Shown one piece after another: positions 52,273-60,136 of a stretch of DNA of 64,000 nt. Numbering within the stretch: position 1 is the first letter of the stretch; the number at the start of each line of letters is the position of its first letter. The DNA comes from JAODBQ01 sp047602055 (GTDB lineage Bacteria; Actinomycetota; Acidimicrobiia; Acidimicrobiales; Ilumatobacteraceae). The stretch covers positions 930,001 through 994,000 of the forward strand of contig JASGIG010000001.1 in assembly GCA_047602055.1 (NCBI GenBank). The letters are read 5' to 3'. The position numbers and the translations under genes are program-made. Under the pieces are notes generated by a model. It saw only the letters and a list, made by a program, of their open reading frames with translations, did no database searches and was not told the DNA's origin.

Positions 52273-52854
52273 TCAGCGCAGGGCGACGCCGCCGGTGTGC
52301 CGGTACAGGTCGAGCAGCAGGAGGATCTCGGCGCCGTGGTGCAGCGCCTCGCGGTTGACGTGCAGGACCAGCGTCGCCAGCGGCTCGGCGGCATACGGGC
52401 CCGCGGCTGGTCCGCAGGGGTGGGCCAGGCCGTCGTCGCCCAGGGCGCGCCCGCCGGTGATCCAGGCGCCGTACCAGTGGTCGAGCAGGGCGAGGCCGCC
52501 GGCGGCGGTGATCGGCCAGTCGACGGCCTCGCGGGGAAGCTCGGTCAGGCCGTCGGCACCGAAGTGGTCGACGGCGCGCTGGCCGAACACGCCGATGGCG
52601 ATGTGCGCCATCCGCCAGGCGATCGTGGTCACCGGCGGCGGATCGGGCGGCGGCCACTGGTCGTCGAGCACGGTGTCGCCGGGACCGTCGACGAACGGCC
52701 CGGTCGCGTCCTCGCGACGGCGGATGCTCCAGCACCCGGGCACGGGCTCCCAGAGGTAGCGGGCGTCGTCGAGGCCGTCGAGGTGCGGACGGACGAAGTT
52801 GCTCCAGTGCCAGTCGAGCTGGTCGACGAGAGCGGTGTTCCAAGCGACGGTCAT
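52273..52854 (-). CDS. DinB-superfamily protein
   Basis: 193 aa four-helix-bundle protein. His-containing motifs expected of a metal site are WNTALVDQLDWHWSNF, IAWRMAHIAIGVFG and LHVNREALHHGAEILLLLDL. Relatives are thiol-transferases or damage-inducible proteins of unclear activity. The ATG at 52854 is chosen since the helix begins there; the protein lies 22 bp downstream of nothing but PlsC start on the same strand, so the two might be co-transcribed. Third DinB-type protein in the window. Confidence 0.75.
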   Translation of the reverse strand: MTVAWNTALVDQLDWHWSNFVRPHLDGLDDARYLWEPVPGCWSIRRREDATGPFVDGPGDTVLDDQWPPPDPPPVTTIAWRMAHIAIGVFGQRAVDHFGADGLTELPREAVDWPITAAGGLALLDHWYGAWITGGRALGDDGLAHPCGPAAGPYAAEPLATLVLHVNREALHHGAEILLLLDLYRHTGGVALR

Positions 52855-52948
52855 GGGCGTAGGTCCCCGGTTGACGATGGCCATGGAGCGCAACGTAGGC
52901 GCCGCGACGGACACCGCGTGCCCGGGATGGCGACGTATCGTCCCGACG

Positions 52949-53356
52949 ATGACGCCCGATGTGCAGGAGCTGTTCGACGCCGCGGTCGCCGTGCAGGCCA
53001 ACGCCCATGCGCCGTACTCGCGGTTCCGCGTCGGCGCCGCCATCCGCAGCGGGTCGGGGCGGATCTTCACCGGCTGCAACGTCGAGAACGCCGCGTACCC
53101 GCAGGGCTCGTGCGCCGAGGCCGGGGCGATCTCGGCGATGGTCGCCGCCGGCGAGCGCACGATCGTCGAGGTGCTGACGGTCTGCGACGGCGAGCTGCCG
53201 AGCACGTGCTGCGGCGGCTGCCGCCAGCGGATCCGCGAGCTCGCCGCCGGCGACGTCGTCGTCCGCGCCGCCGGCACCCGTGGCCTGTGGTTCAGCACGA
53301 CGCTCGCCGAACTGCTGCCGATGTCGTTCGGTCCGGAGAACCTTCAGGTGGAATGA
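52949..53356 (+). CDS. cdd: Cytidine deaminase
   Basis: 135 aa homotetrameric-type cytidine deaminase for pyrimidine salvage. The zinc-binding motifs are CAEAGAISAM (Cys and catalytic Glu) and STCCGGCRQRIRELA (two Cys), and NAHAPYSRFRVGAAI and FTGCNVENAAYPQGSC are family signatures. Chosen ATG at 52949 gives the standard length. Its stop abuts the cupredoxin remnant. Confidence 0.94.
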   Translation: MTPDVQELFDAAVAVQANAHAPYSRFRVGAAIRSGSGRIFTGCNVENAAYPQGSCAEAGAISAMVAAGERTIVEVLTVCDGELPSTCCGGCRQRIRELAAGDVVVRAAGTRGLWFSTTLAELLPMSFGPENLQVE

Positions 53357-53620
53357 ACCGGGTGTGGTCGCGCGCCGTCGGCCACGGGCATCGTCGTCAA
53401 GGACTTCCAGTTCGAGATCTCGTCGGGCCTGAGGGCCGGCGGCGCCGTGACGATCACGAACGAGGACTCCGCCAACCACACGGTCAGCGACCAGGCCGGC
53501 TCCTTCAGCGTCGGGGCGGACGGCGGCCCGTCGACCCAGCTGATCCTGCCGGCGGCAGGCGTCTACACCGTGCTCTGCAAGATCCACACCGGCATGCAGG
53601 GGACCCTGACCGTCGAGTGA
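53357..53620 (+). pseudogene. Cupredoxin-domain remnant without a start codon
   Basis: 87 codons open directly after the cytidine deaminase stop, reading TGCGRAPSATGIVVKDFQFE at the start and VYTVLCKIHTGMQGTLTVE at the end, with Cys, His and Met positioned as type-1 copper ligands and NHTV as the first His. The start TGCG looks like the lipobox end of a lipoprotein, so the signal peptide seems to have been lost. No ATG or useful GTG exists in frame. Either the 5 prime end was deleted or a frameshift hides it; no complete lipoprotein is encoded as written. Confidence 0.7.
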
Positions 53621-53631
53621 ACGTGCCGTGC

Positions 53632-53730
53632 TGGGGGCTGCGCCCCCTCGGCGCTTTCGGCGCCTGCCCGGTGGGCGCTCTCGGCGCCTGCCCCGTCGGC
53701 GCCCGGCTCCCTGGCGGTCGCGCGGTCGTC
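53632..53730. repeat. Dispersed repeat family B, copy 5 (expanded)
   Basis: Hairpin GGGGGCTGCGCCCCC at 53633, then two tandem units of about 25 bp carrying CGGCGCCTGCCC, then GGCGCCCGGCTCCCTGGCGG. It is the longest copy because of the internal duplication. Located between the cupredoxin remnant and the aminotransferase. Confidence 0.6.
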
Positions 53731-53771
53731 CGGAACGTGCGGCGTCGCCACACGTCCGTACGCTGGCGGCC

Positions 53772-54944
53772 GTGCCCAGCGAGCGCCTGCCGTACCTGAC
53801 CGCCAAGCTGCAGGGCTTCGGCACGACGATCTTCGCCGAGATGTCGGCGCTGGCGACAGCGACCGGCAGCGTCAACCTCGGCCAGGGCTTCCCGGACACG
53901 GACGGCCCCGCCGAGGTGCTCGACGCCGCCGTCGAGGCGATCCGCAGCGGGCTCAACCAGTACCCGCCCGGGCCGGGCCTGCCGGTGCTGCGCGAGGCGA
54001 TCGCCGAGCACCAGCGCCGCTTCTACGGCCTCGACTACGACCCGGCGAGCGAGATCCTGGTGACGGCCGGGGCCACCGAGGCGCTCGCCGGCGCGCTGCT
54101 CGGGTTGCTCGACACGGGCGACGAGGTCGTCCTGTTCGAGCCGATGTACGACAGCTACCAGGCGTGCATCGCCCTTGCCGGGGCGACGGCCAAGCCGGTG
54201 ACGCTGCGGCCGCCGGGCTACGCCGTCGACCTCGACGCGCTGCGCGACGCGATCACGGCCAAGACGAAGGTGCTGCTGGTCAACAGCCCGCACAACCCGA
54301 CGGGGATGGTGCTCGGCCGCGACGAGCTGGCGGCGATCGCCGCGCTGGCCGTCGAGCGCGACCTCGTCGTCGTCTGCGACGAGGTGTACGAGCACCTGAC
54401 GTTCGACGACACGGCGCACGTCCCGCTGGCGACGTTCCCCGGGATGCGCGAGCGGACGATACAGATCTCCAGTGGCGGCAAGACCTTCAACACCACGGGC
54501 TGGAAGGTCGGCTGGATCTGCGGCCCGGCGCCGCTCGTCGACGCGGCGCGCACCGCCAAGCAGTTCCTCACCTACGTCAACGCCGGCCCGTTCCAACCGG
54601 CGATCGCCGCCGGGCTGCGGTTGCCGGACGCCTACTTCGACGGGTTCCGCGCCGACCTCCAGGCCAAGCGTGACCGCCTCGTGCCGGGCCTGGTCGACGC
54701 CGGCTTCGACGTGTTCGCGACGCGTGGCACGTACTTCGTCACCGTCGACATCCGCCCACTGCGCGCCGACGGCGACGGGCTGGCGTTCTGCCGGGAGCTG
54801 CCGTCGCGCTGCGGGATCGTCGCCATCCCCAACGAGGTCTTCTACGTCAACCGCCACGAAGGCCGGTACCTCGTGCGCTTCGCGTTCTGCAAGCGCTTCG
54901 AGGTCCTCGACGAGGCGGTGGCGCGCCTGAAGTCCCTCGCCTGA
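53772..54944 (+). CDS. PLP-dependent aminotransferase (class I, DapC/YbdL-like)
   Basis: 390 aa from a GTG at 53772. Motifs: GSVNLGQGFPDTDGPAEVLD, NQYPPGPGLPVLREAIAEHQ, NSPHNPTGMVL, VVCDEVYEHLTFD and the PLP-binding Lys237 in SSGGKTFNTTGWKVGW; the final Arg of FVTVDIRP/KRF-type binding is also present. Members transfer amino groups in lysine or methionine metabolism; actinobacterial relatives include DapC. Exact substrate unresolved. Confidence 0.92.
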   Translation: MPSERLPYLTAKLQGFGTTIFAEMSALATATGSVNLGQGFPDTDGPAEVLDAAVEAIRSGLNQYPPGPGLPVLREAIAEHQRRFYGLDYDPASEILVTAGATEALAGALLGLLDTGDEVVLFEPMYDSYQACIALAGATAKPVTLRPPGYAVDLDALRDAITAKTKVLLVNSPHNPTGMVLGRDELAAIAALAVERDLVVVCDEVYEHLTFDDTAHVPLATFPGMRERTIQISSGGKTFNTTGWKVGWICGPAPLVDAARTAKQFLTYVNAGPFQPAIAAGLRLPDAYFDGFRADLQAKRDRLVPGLVDAGFDVFATRGTYFVTVDIRPLRADGDGLAFCRELPSRCGIVAIPNEVFYVNRHEGRYLVRFAFCKRFEVLDEAVARLKSLA

Positions 54945-55903
54945 CCCTCCGAGTCCCCCGCTCCTCGGAGTCGCAGGCGCTCCTCGGAGTCGCAGGTGTC
55001 CATGCGAGTCCCACGTGCTCCACGGGGGTGCGCCAGCGACTCGCGTGGACCACGAGGACTCGGAGCCGTCAGGTTCCGGCGACGCGCTCGACGCGCTTCG
55101 GTGACCAGGGCGACCATCGCCTGGCGGACGGCGAGGCCATCGTCGCACGGTTGCGGGAAGCCGAGGCGGACGGCCGCCCGGCCGCTCGGGCCCTCGGCAA
55201 CCATGTCGAAGCCGTAGCGGTCGACCGACGACATCGTCGCCGCGGTCGTGTCGCCGAGGCCGAGCAGGTGGCGGCAGTACAGCACCTGGGCCTCGGCGTG
55301 GTCGGCGTTCATGTGGGCGACGATCCCGGCCGCGGCCTCGCCGGCCAGCGGGTCGGCCTCGGCGAGCGCGTAGCCGGCGGCGTCGACCCAGCTCATCCGC
55401 CCGTAACCACCGACGTAGCGGATGCTGCGCACGGCGAGCCGGAAGAACGTGAAGTCGCCGAAGTCGATGTAGTACGCCGAGGTCGGGTTGGCGGCGAGGT
55501 ACTGCTGCTTGACGGTGTCGTGCTCGGCGTCGGGCACCTGGGCGAGGTCGCCGAGCAGGCTGACCCGCCCGAACGCCAGCGGGTCGGCGCCGTCGGGCAC
55601 CGGCTCGGTGACCAGCAAGCTGGCCCGCGGGTCGGCCAGGGCGTTCTGGGTGTGCTCGGCCATCGTGCTGACGAAGAACAGCGGGTCACGTACGCGCTCG
55701 TCGAGCGCGTACGTGGCCACGGAGCCGTAGGGGTAGCCGGCCGGGTCGGCGGCGATCGTGCTCAGCGCGCCGCGGCGCTGGCCGGCGACGAGCGTGCGGC
55801 ACCGCTCGGCGTGCGTCGGCTCCGGCGCCGGCGGCAGGTCGACGACCCGCGCCGCCCCCGTCTCGCTCGAAGGCACCTGGTGGTTCGACGGCCGTGCGCT
55901 CAT
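54842..55903 (-). CDS. HugZ-like flavin/heme-fold protein with read-through C-terminus
   Basis: 353 aa from the ATG at 55903. Residues about 10-150 form a split-barrel PNPOx-type domain (RGALSTIAADPAGYPYGSVA; DPRASLLVTEPVPDGADPLA; YYIDFGDFTFFRLAVRSIRY) and about 170-250 a DUF2470-type domain (GIVAHMNADHAEAQVLYCRH), the HugZ layout found in heme-utilisation proteins. Homology ends near residue 272 (TEARRARRR), but no stop occurs and translation continues about 80 codons through the GGAGTC repeat region and 103 bp into the opposite aminotransferase gene. The true stop seems lost, perhaps when the repeat arose. Confidence 0.8.
   Translation of the reverse strand: MSARPSNHQVPSSETGAARVVDLPPAPEPTHAERCRTLVAGQRRGALSTIAADPAGYPYGSVATYALDERVRDPLFFVSTMAEHTQNALADPRASLLVTEPVPDGADPLAFGRVSLLGDLAQVPDAEHDTVKQQYLAANPTSAYYIDFGDFTFFRLAVRSIRYVGGYGRMSWVDAAGYALAEADPLAGEAAAGIVAHMNADHAEAQVLYCRHLLGLGDTTAATMSSVDRYGFDMVAEGPSGRAAVRLGFPQPCDDGLAVRQAMVALVTEARRARRRNLTAPSPRGPRESLAHPRGARGTRMDTCDSEERLRLRGAGDSEGQARDFRRATASSRTSKRLQNAKRTRYRPSWRLT
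54947..55065. repeat. Nested palindrome with tandem 18-bp repeats
   Basis: Outer arms CTCCGAGTC (54947-54955) and GACTCGGAG (55057-55065); inner arms GCGAGTC (55004-55010) and GACTCGC (55038-55044). Two direct copies of GCTCCTCGGAGTCGCAGG lie at 54960-54977 and 54979-54996. Six occurrences of GAGTC or GACTC in 120 bp. Lies at the 3 prime ends of two convergent genes. Confidence 0.7.
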
Positions 55904-55952
55904 GCGCGTGGACGTTAGGCCGACCTGACAATGGTGGCCAGCCCGGCGTCGC

Positions 55953-56053
55953 GATTCGAGATGTGCTGCGCTGGTGCGCACATCTCCCATCGGCCCGGCT
56001 CGGCGTCGTTCCGTGATTCGAGGTGTGCCGTGCCGGTGCGCACATCTCGAATC
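55953..56053. repeat. Nested palindrome built from GAGATGTGC words
   Basis: GATTCGAGATGTGC (55953-55966) is perfectly complementary to GCACATCTCGAATC (56040-56053). Between them lie GCACATCTC (55978-55986) and GATTCGAGGTGTGC (56015-56028), so each half can also fold on its own. Four copies of one 9-14 bp word in alternating orientation, between the histidine phosphatase stop and the HugZ-like start on the minus strand. Confidence 0.7.
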
Positions 56054-56072
56054 GCACGGGTTGGGGTGGCGG

Positions 56073-56654
56073 TCAGGTCCAGGCGGCGGGGAGGCGCTCC
56101 CACGGCCCGAGCACCTCGAGCGTGGAGCGGTCGACGGTATAGCCGCTGCCGACGCCGGGCTGGTCGTGGCGCCGGTCGATGGCGATGCCGAGCAGGTGGC
56201 AGCGCAGCAGCGTGCCGACCGCGCCGTGGGCGACGACGGCGACGTTGCCGGGTGGCGCCGCCCGCAGGCAGCGCTCGACCGCGTCGACGATCCGGCGCTG
56301 AGCGTCGATGGCCCGCTCCCAGCCGCGCACGCTGACGTCCGGCTGGGCGAAGAACTCGTCGGCGACGCGCTCGAACTCGTCGGGCGGGAGGAAGCCGGTG
56401 GCCGAACGATCGTTCTCGCCGAGCTCGGCGTCCGTGGCGACGGTCAACCCGATGGGTTCGGCGATCAGCTCGGCGGTCTCGATCGCCTTGCGCTCCATGC
56501 TGGCGAAGACGGCGACGAGCCGACGGATCCAGGGCTCGGCGGCGACCGCGGTGGCGCGCTCACGACCGGGCGCGGACAGCCCCCACTCGGGCACCGGGAC
56601 CGCCGGGTCGATCGCCACCTCGGGGTGGGTGACGAACCACAGCCGCGCTCTCAG
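56073..56654 (-). CDS. Histidine phosphatase-family protein (variant catalytic motif)
   Basis: About 193 aa if translation starts at a CTG (56654) overlapping the upstream nitrilase stop (CTGA). The first strand then reads RLWFVTHPEV, where the family motif RHG is changed to THP while the catalytic His stays. The middle GLSAPGRERATAVAAEPW and the second His in NVAVVAHGAVGTLL are typical of phosphoglycerate-mutase-like phosphatases. Using the GTG at 56618 would remove the catalytic strand and is less likely. Substrate unknown. Confidence 0.78.
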   Translation of the reverse strand: MRARLWFVTHPEVAIDPAVPVPEWGLSAPGRERATAVAAEPWIRRLVAVFASMERKAIETAELIAEPIGLTVATDAELGENDRSATGFLPPDEFERVADEFFAQPDVSVRGWERAIDAQRRIVDAVERCLRAAPPGNVAVVAHGAVGTLLRCHLLGIAIDRRHDQPGVGSGYTVDRSTLEVLGPWERLPAAWT

Positions 56655-57415
56655 CGGCGGTCCTGCATGAAGCGGAAGCGGGCGCGGACGTCGGCGACGT
56701 GGTCGGCGGTGACGTCGGCGAGCAGCAGCGTCTCGCCCTGCGAGGCCGTCGCCAGCAGCTCGCCGGTCGGGTCGACGATGCGGCTGTCGCCGCAGTAGTC
56801 GAGCTTGCCACCGGTGCCGACCCGGTTGCAGCCGACCACGTACGCCTGGTTCTCGATCGCCCGTGCCTGGAGCAGCGCCTGCCAGTGCAGCCGGCGCGAC
56901 GCCGGCCAGTTCGCCGGGACGAGGTAGGCGTCGGTCTGCCCGGCGCGCCGCCAGAACTCGTCGGCGAAGCGCAGGTCGTAGCAGACGAACGGCGACACCC
57001 GCAGCCCGCCGATCTCGACGGTGAGCAGCTCGTCGCCTGGGCGGACGTGCTTGTCCTCGCCGCCGTAGGTGAACGGGTGGATCTTGCGGTAGCGGTGCAC
57101 CGTGCCGTCCGGCCCGGCGAGCACGAAGCTGTTGTACGGGCGGCGGTCGTCACCGCCGGCGGGTACCTCCGGGCAGCTCCCGCACACCCAGGCACCGGTG
57201 GTCGCGGCCTGCTCGCTCAGGAACGTCGACGACGGGCCGCCCTCGTCCTCGGCGAACTCGTCGCTGTCGACGCTGAACCCGGTGGAGAACGTCTCGGTGA
57301 GCAGCACCAGATCGGCGCCGGCGCCGACCGCGGCGCGGATCATCGGTGCCAGCCGCGCGAAGTTCGCCGCCCGGTCGTTCCAGACGATGTCGTGCTGCAA
57401 CGCGGCGATGCGCAT
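56651..57415 (-). CDS. Carbon-nitrogen hydrolase (omega-amidase-like)
   Basis: 254 aa nitrilase-superfamily protein with a complete catalytic triad: Glu41 (LLTETFST), Lys111 (RYRKIHPF) and Cys145 (SPFVCYDLRF). Length and the FTYGGEDKHVRPGDEL segment suit the omega-amidase/Nit2 branch, which deaminates alpha-ketoglutaramate, although other small amides are possible. It overlaps the phosphatase start by the CTGA arrangement. Possible tie to aminotransferases, whose by-products Nit2-type enzymes repair; one lies about 2 kb away. Confidence 0.9.
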   Translation of the reverse strand: MRIAALQHDIVWNDRAANFARLAPMIRAAVGAGADLVLLTETFSTGFSVDSDEFAEDEGGPSSTFLSEQAATTGAWVCGSCPEVPAGGDDRRPYNSFVLAGPDGTVHRYRKIHPFTYGGEDKHVRPGDELLTVEIGGLRVSPFVCYDLRFADEFWRRAGQTDAYLVPANWPASRRLHWQALLQARAIENQAYVVGCNRVGTGGKLDYCGDSRIVDPTGELLATASQGETLLLADVTADHVADVRARFRFMQDRR

Positions 57416-57437
57416 GAGGGTCAGCGTACGTCGGGGT

Positions 57438-57480
57438 GCGATGAGTGATGAGCCGAACCGTCCGGCTCATCACTCATCGC
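57438..57480. repeat. 18-bp perfect inverted repeat
   Basis: GCGATGAGTGATGAGCCG (57438-57455) and CGGCTCATCACTCATCGC (57463-57480) pair perfectly over 18 bp with a 7-bp gap. The right arm contains the stop codon of the GNAT gene; the left arm lies about 25 bp before the nitrilase start. Could be a terminator/attenuator or an operator. Belongs by style to the other nested palindromes. Confidence 0.7.
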
Positions 57481-57974
57481 GCCGATCGGGTGAGAAGGTC
57501 GAGGGCCAGCATCTGGACCTCGCGCTCGTCGGCGTAGGGGTGGTGACGACCGACCTCGCGGAAGCCGACGGTGGCGTGGAACGCCAGGGACACGTCGTTG
57601 CGCGGCACGAGGTTGACCTCGCACAGCAGGACCGGCGTCGTGCCGGTCAACCGCGCCGCGAGCTCGTCGTAGAAGGCCCGGCCCACGCCGACGCGCCGCA
57701 AGGTGGCGTCGACGGCGATGCGGTCGAGGTAGGCGAAGTCGTCGTAGCGCGCCGAGAACCACCCGTAGTTGCGGCTGGCGTAGTCGACGCCGGGGGCGAG
57801 CACGAGGCAGAACCCGGCGAACGCGCCGTCGACCTCTGCGGCCAGGGCGACCCGCGCCATGCCGTGCAACCGTGCCAGCTCCGTGGGGTCGAGCTCGTTG
57901 ACCGCGGGGACGTTGGCGTTGTTCAGCGCCAGCGCGACGCCGAGGTCGGCAGCCTGCAGGTCACGGACGAGCAC
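57474..57974 (-). CDS. GNAT-family N-acetyltransferase
   Basis: 166 aa from a GTG at 57974 (VLVRDLQAADLGVALALNN). The acetyl-CoA loop is visible as RIAVDATLRRVGVGRAFYDE (Q/R-x-x-G-x-G/A pattern) and the final strand as NLVPRNDVSLAFHATVGFRE. Acetylates an amine of unknown nature. The stop codon lies inside the 18-bp inverted repeat. Divergent from msrA by about 75 bp. Confidence 0.88.
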   Translation of the reverse strand: MLVRDLQAADLGVALALNNANVPAVNELDPTELARLHGMARVALAAEVDGAFAGFCLVLAPGVDYASRNYGWFSARYDDFAYLDRIAVDATLRRVGVGRAFYDELAARLTGTTPVLLCEVNLVPRNDVSLAFHATVGFREVGRHHPYADEREVQMLALDLLTRSAR

Positions 57975-58050
57975 GGCGGCACCGTACCCGGCCGCGCCGC
58001 AGCCGCTCGGTCCTCTCGGCCGGGTTGCGCCCGGCCGTACCCTTGGGCAC

Positions 58051-58683
58051 ATGCTGTTCTCGCGCAAGTCCGAGATGGTCACATCTGAGCACGCGCTGCC
58101 GGGCCGCACCGACCAGACGATGCCGGTGCCGCCCGCCCACGCCGTGCTCGGCACGCCGCTGCAGGGCCCGTGGCCGGGGGGCTACGAGACCGCCGTGTTC
58201 GGGCTCGGCTGCTTCTGGGGTGCCGAGAAGCTGTTCTGGGAGACGCCGGGCGTGTACTCCACCGCGGCCGGCTACGCCGGCGGCTACACCCCGAACCCGA
58301 CCTACGAGGAGACGTGCTCGGGCCGCACCGGCCATGCCGAGGTCGTCCTCGTCGTGTTCGACCCGGCGAAGGTCACCTACGAGCAGCTCCTCACGGAGTT
58401 CTGGGAGGACCACGACCCGACGCAGGGGATGCGTCAGGGCAACGACGTCGGCACGCAGTACCGCAGCGCGCTGTACTTCGTGGACGACGCCCAGCGCGAG
58501 GCCATCGAGCGCACCCGGGCCGCGTTCCAGGAGGCGTTGCACGCCAAGGGCTACGGCGAGATCAGCACCGAGGTCGCCCCCCTCGGCGCGTTCTACTACG
58601 CCGAGCCGTACCACCAGCAGTACCTGCACAAGAACCCGAACGGCTACTGCCCGATCCACGCCACCGGCGTGAAGTGCGGCTGA
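58051..58683 (+). CDS. msrA: Peptide methionine sulfoxide reductase A
   Basis: 210 aa, the long form of MsrA that reduces methionine-S-sulfoxide. The active Cys54 is in FGLGCFWGAEKLFWETPGVY; the conserved GYAGGYTPNPTYEETCSGRT and FYYAEPYHQQYLHKNPNGYC follow. C-terminal Cys residues (CPIHATGVKCG) act as resolving cysteines regenerated by thioredoxin. The N-terminal 45 residues match the longer E. coli-type enzymes. Confidence 0.96.
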   Translation: MLFSRKSEMVTSEHALPGRTDQTMPVPPAHAVLGTPLQGPWPGGYETAVFGLGCFWGAEKLFWETPGVYSTAAGYAGGYTPNPTYEETCSGRTGHAEVVLVVFDPAKVTYEQLLTEFWEDHDPTQGMRQGNDVGTQYRSALYFVDDAQREAIERTRAAFQEALHAKGYGEISTEVAPLGAFYYAEPYHQQYLHKNPNGYCPIHATGVKCG

Positions 58684-58841
58684 CGATCACCCGGTAGGTC
58701 GGCGAGACGAAGCCCCGTCGGGAGCACGGCGCCGGCCGAGCACGCGGTCTGGCGCCGATCACAGCGTTGTCCCAGCGTTCTGCCAGCAGGCCTTGGTGGA
58801 CTTGTCGTGCGGGGCCGACTGCCTCCGAGAAGGGATTCACG

Positions 58842-60068
58842 ATGAGACGCCATACCAGAGTCGCCGCAGCGCTGCTTGCCTCGGTCCTGATCGTCGCCGG
58901 TTGCGAGGGGGCCGACACCACGACGGAGGCGACCGTCGCGCCCGCGGCCAGCACGACGGCGGAGACGATCGTCTCGTCGTCGTCCTCGTCGTCCTCGTCG
59001 GCCGAGTCCGGCGCCGCATCCAGCGCCGCCGTGGTCGACGTCGGCGCCGACGTCGATTGGGCCGGTCTGCCGAGCACGGACGTGACGCTCACCGACGCCG
59101 GCCTCGTGATCACCGAAGCCGGCACCTACGTGCTCACCGGAAGCACCACCGGGCAGGTCACGGTGGACACCGACGGCGCGGTGCGGATCGTGCTCGCTGG
59201 CGCGACCATCGACAGCAGCGTCGGCGCCGCGATCCAGGTCGACAACGCCGAGGTGACGGTGCTCGAGCTCGCCGATGGCACCGTCAACACGCTGTCGGAC
59301 GCAGCGACGCGCAGCGACGAGGAGATCGACGGGGTGATCTACTCCTCCGACGACCTGGAGATCACCGGCACCGGAACGCTGAACGTCACCGCCAACTTCG
59401 CCGACGGCATCGTCGGCAAGGACGACCTGTGGATCGGTTCGGGGACGATCGACGTGACGAGCGTCGACGACGCGATCCGCGGCAAGGACTCGCTCGTCAT
59501 CACCGGCGGCACCATCACGATCGACGCGGCCGGCGACGGGCTGAAGGCGAGCAACGACACCGATCTCGGCAAGGGGCAGCTGACGATCAGCGCCGGCACC
59601 ATCACGATTACCTCGGGTGACGATGCGATCAAGGCGGAGCAGAAGATCTGGATCACCGGCGGCACGATCGACATCGTCGAGTCAGTCGAGGGCATCGAAG
59701 CGCCGGTGATCGTGATCGACGGCGGCGACATCAGCATCAACGCCTCGGACGACGGCATCAACGCGTCGGCGTCCGACATCGTCACGACCGGCTTGGGCAT
59801 CACGATCAACGGGGGCAACCTGTCGATCGTGATGGGCTCTGGTGACACCGACGCGGTCGACAGCAACGGGGACCTGACGATCACCGGTGGCACGATCGAC
59901 ATCACCGCTCAGTCGGCGTTCGACTTCGACGGCACCGGCACGCTCACCGGCGGCGTGATCACCGTGAACGGTGAGTCCGTCACCGAGCTCACCAGGCAGA
60001 TGATGGGCGGCGGTCAGCAGGGCGGCGGTCAACAGGGCGGCGGTGAGCGAGGCCGTCCCGGCGGCTGA
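58842..60068 (+). CDS. Secreted carbohydrate-binding-domain lipoprotein (Cthe_2159-like)
   Basis: 408 aa. The N-terminus is a Sec signal with lipobox IVAGC, followed by a 60-residue Ser/Thr-rich linker. The rest is a beta-helix-like array of repeats about 20 residues long (IDSSVGAAIQVDN; VIYSSDDLEITGTGTLNVTA; VDDAIRGKDSLVITGGTITI; DGLKASNDTDLGKGQLTISA), as in Cthe_2159-type polygalacturonate-binding proteins. The last 20 residues are Gly/Gln-rich (MMGGGQQGGGQQGGGERG). Directly followed by a second secreted Gly-rich protein. Confidence 0.82.
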   Translation: MRRHTRVAAALLASVLIVAGCEGADTTTEATVAPAASTTAETIVSSSSSSSSSAESGAASSAAVVDVGADVDWAGLPSTDVTLTDAGLVITEAGTYVLTGSTTGQVTVDTDGAVRIVLAGATIDSSVGAAIQVDNAEVTVLELADGTVNTLSDAATRSDEEIDGVIYSSDDLEITGTGTLNVTANFADGIVGKDDLWIGSGTIDVTSVDDAIRGKDSLVITGGTITIDAAGDGLKASNDTDLGKGQLTISAGTITITSGDDAIKAEQKIWITGGTIDIVESVEGIEAPVIVIDGGDISINASDDGINASASDIVTTGLGITINGGNLSIVMGSGDTDAVDSNGDLTITGGTIDITAQSAFDFDGTGTLTGGVITVNGESVTELTRQMMGGGQQGGGQQGGGERGRPGG

Positions 60069-60136
60069 TGGTCAGGGCCCGTCTCGCGGACGCGCGATCC
60101 TGCAGCCGCCGGATCGGCGTTGCCTACCCTGTCGGC

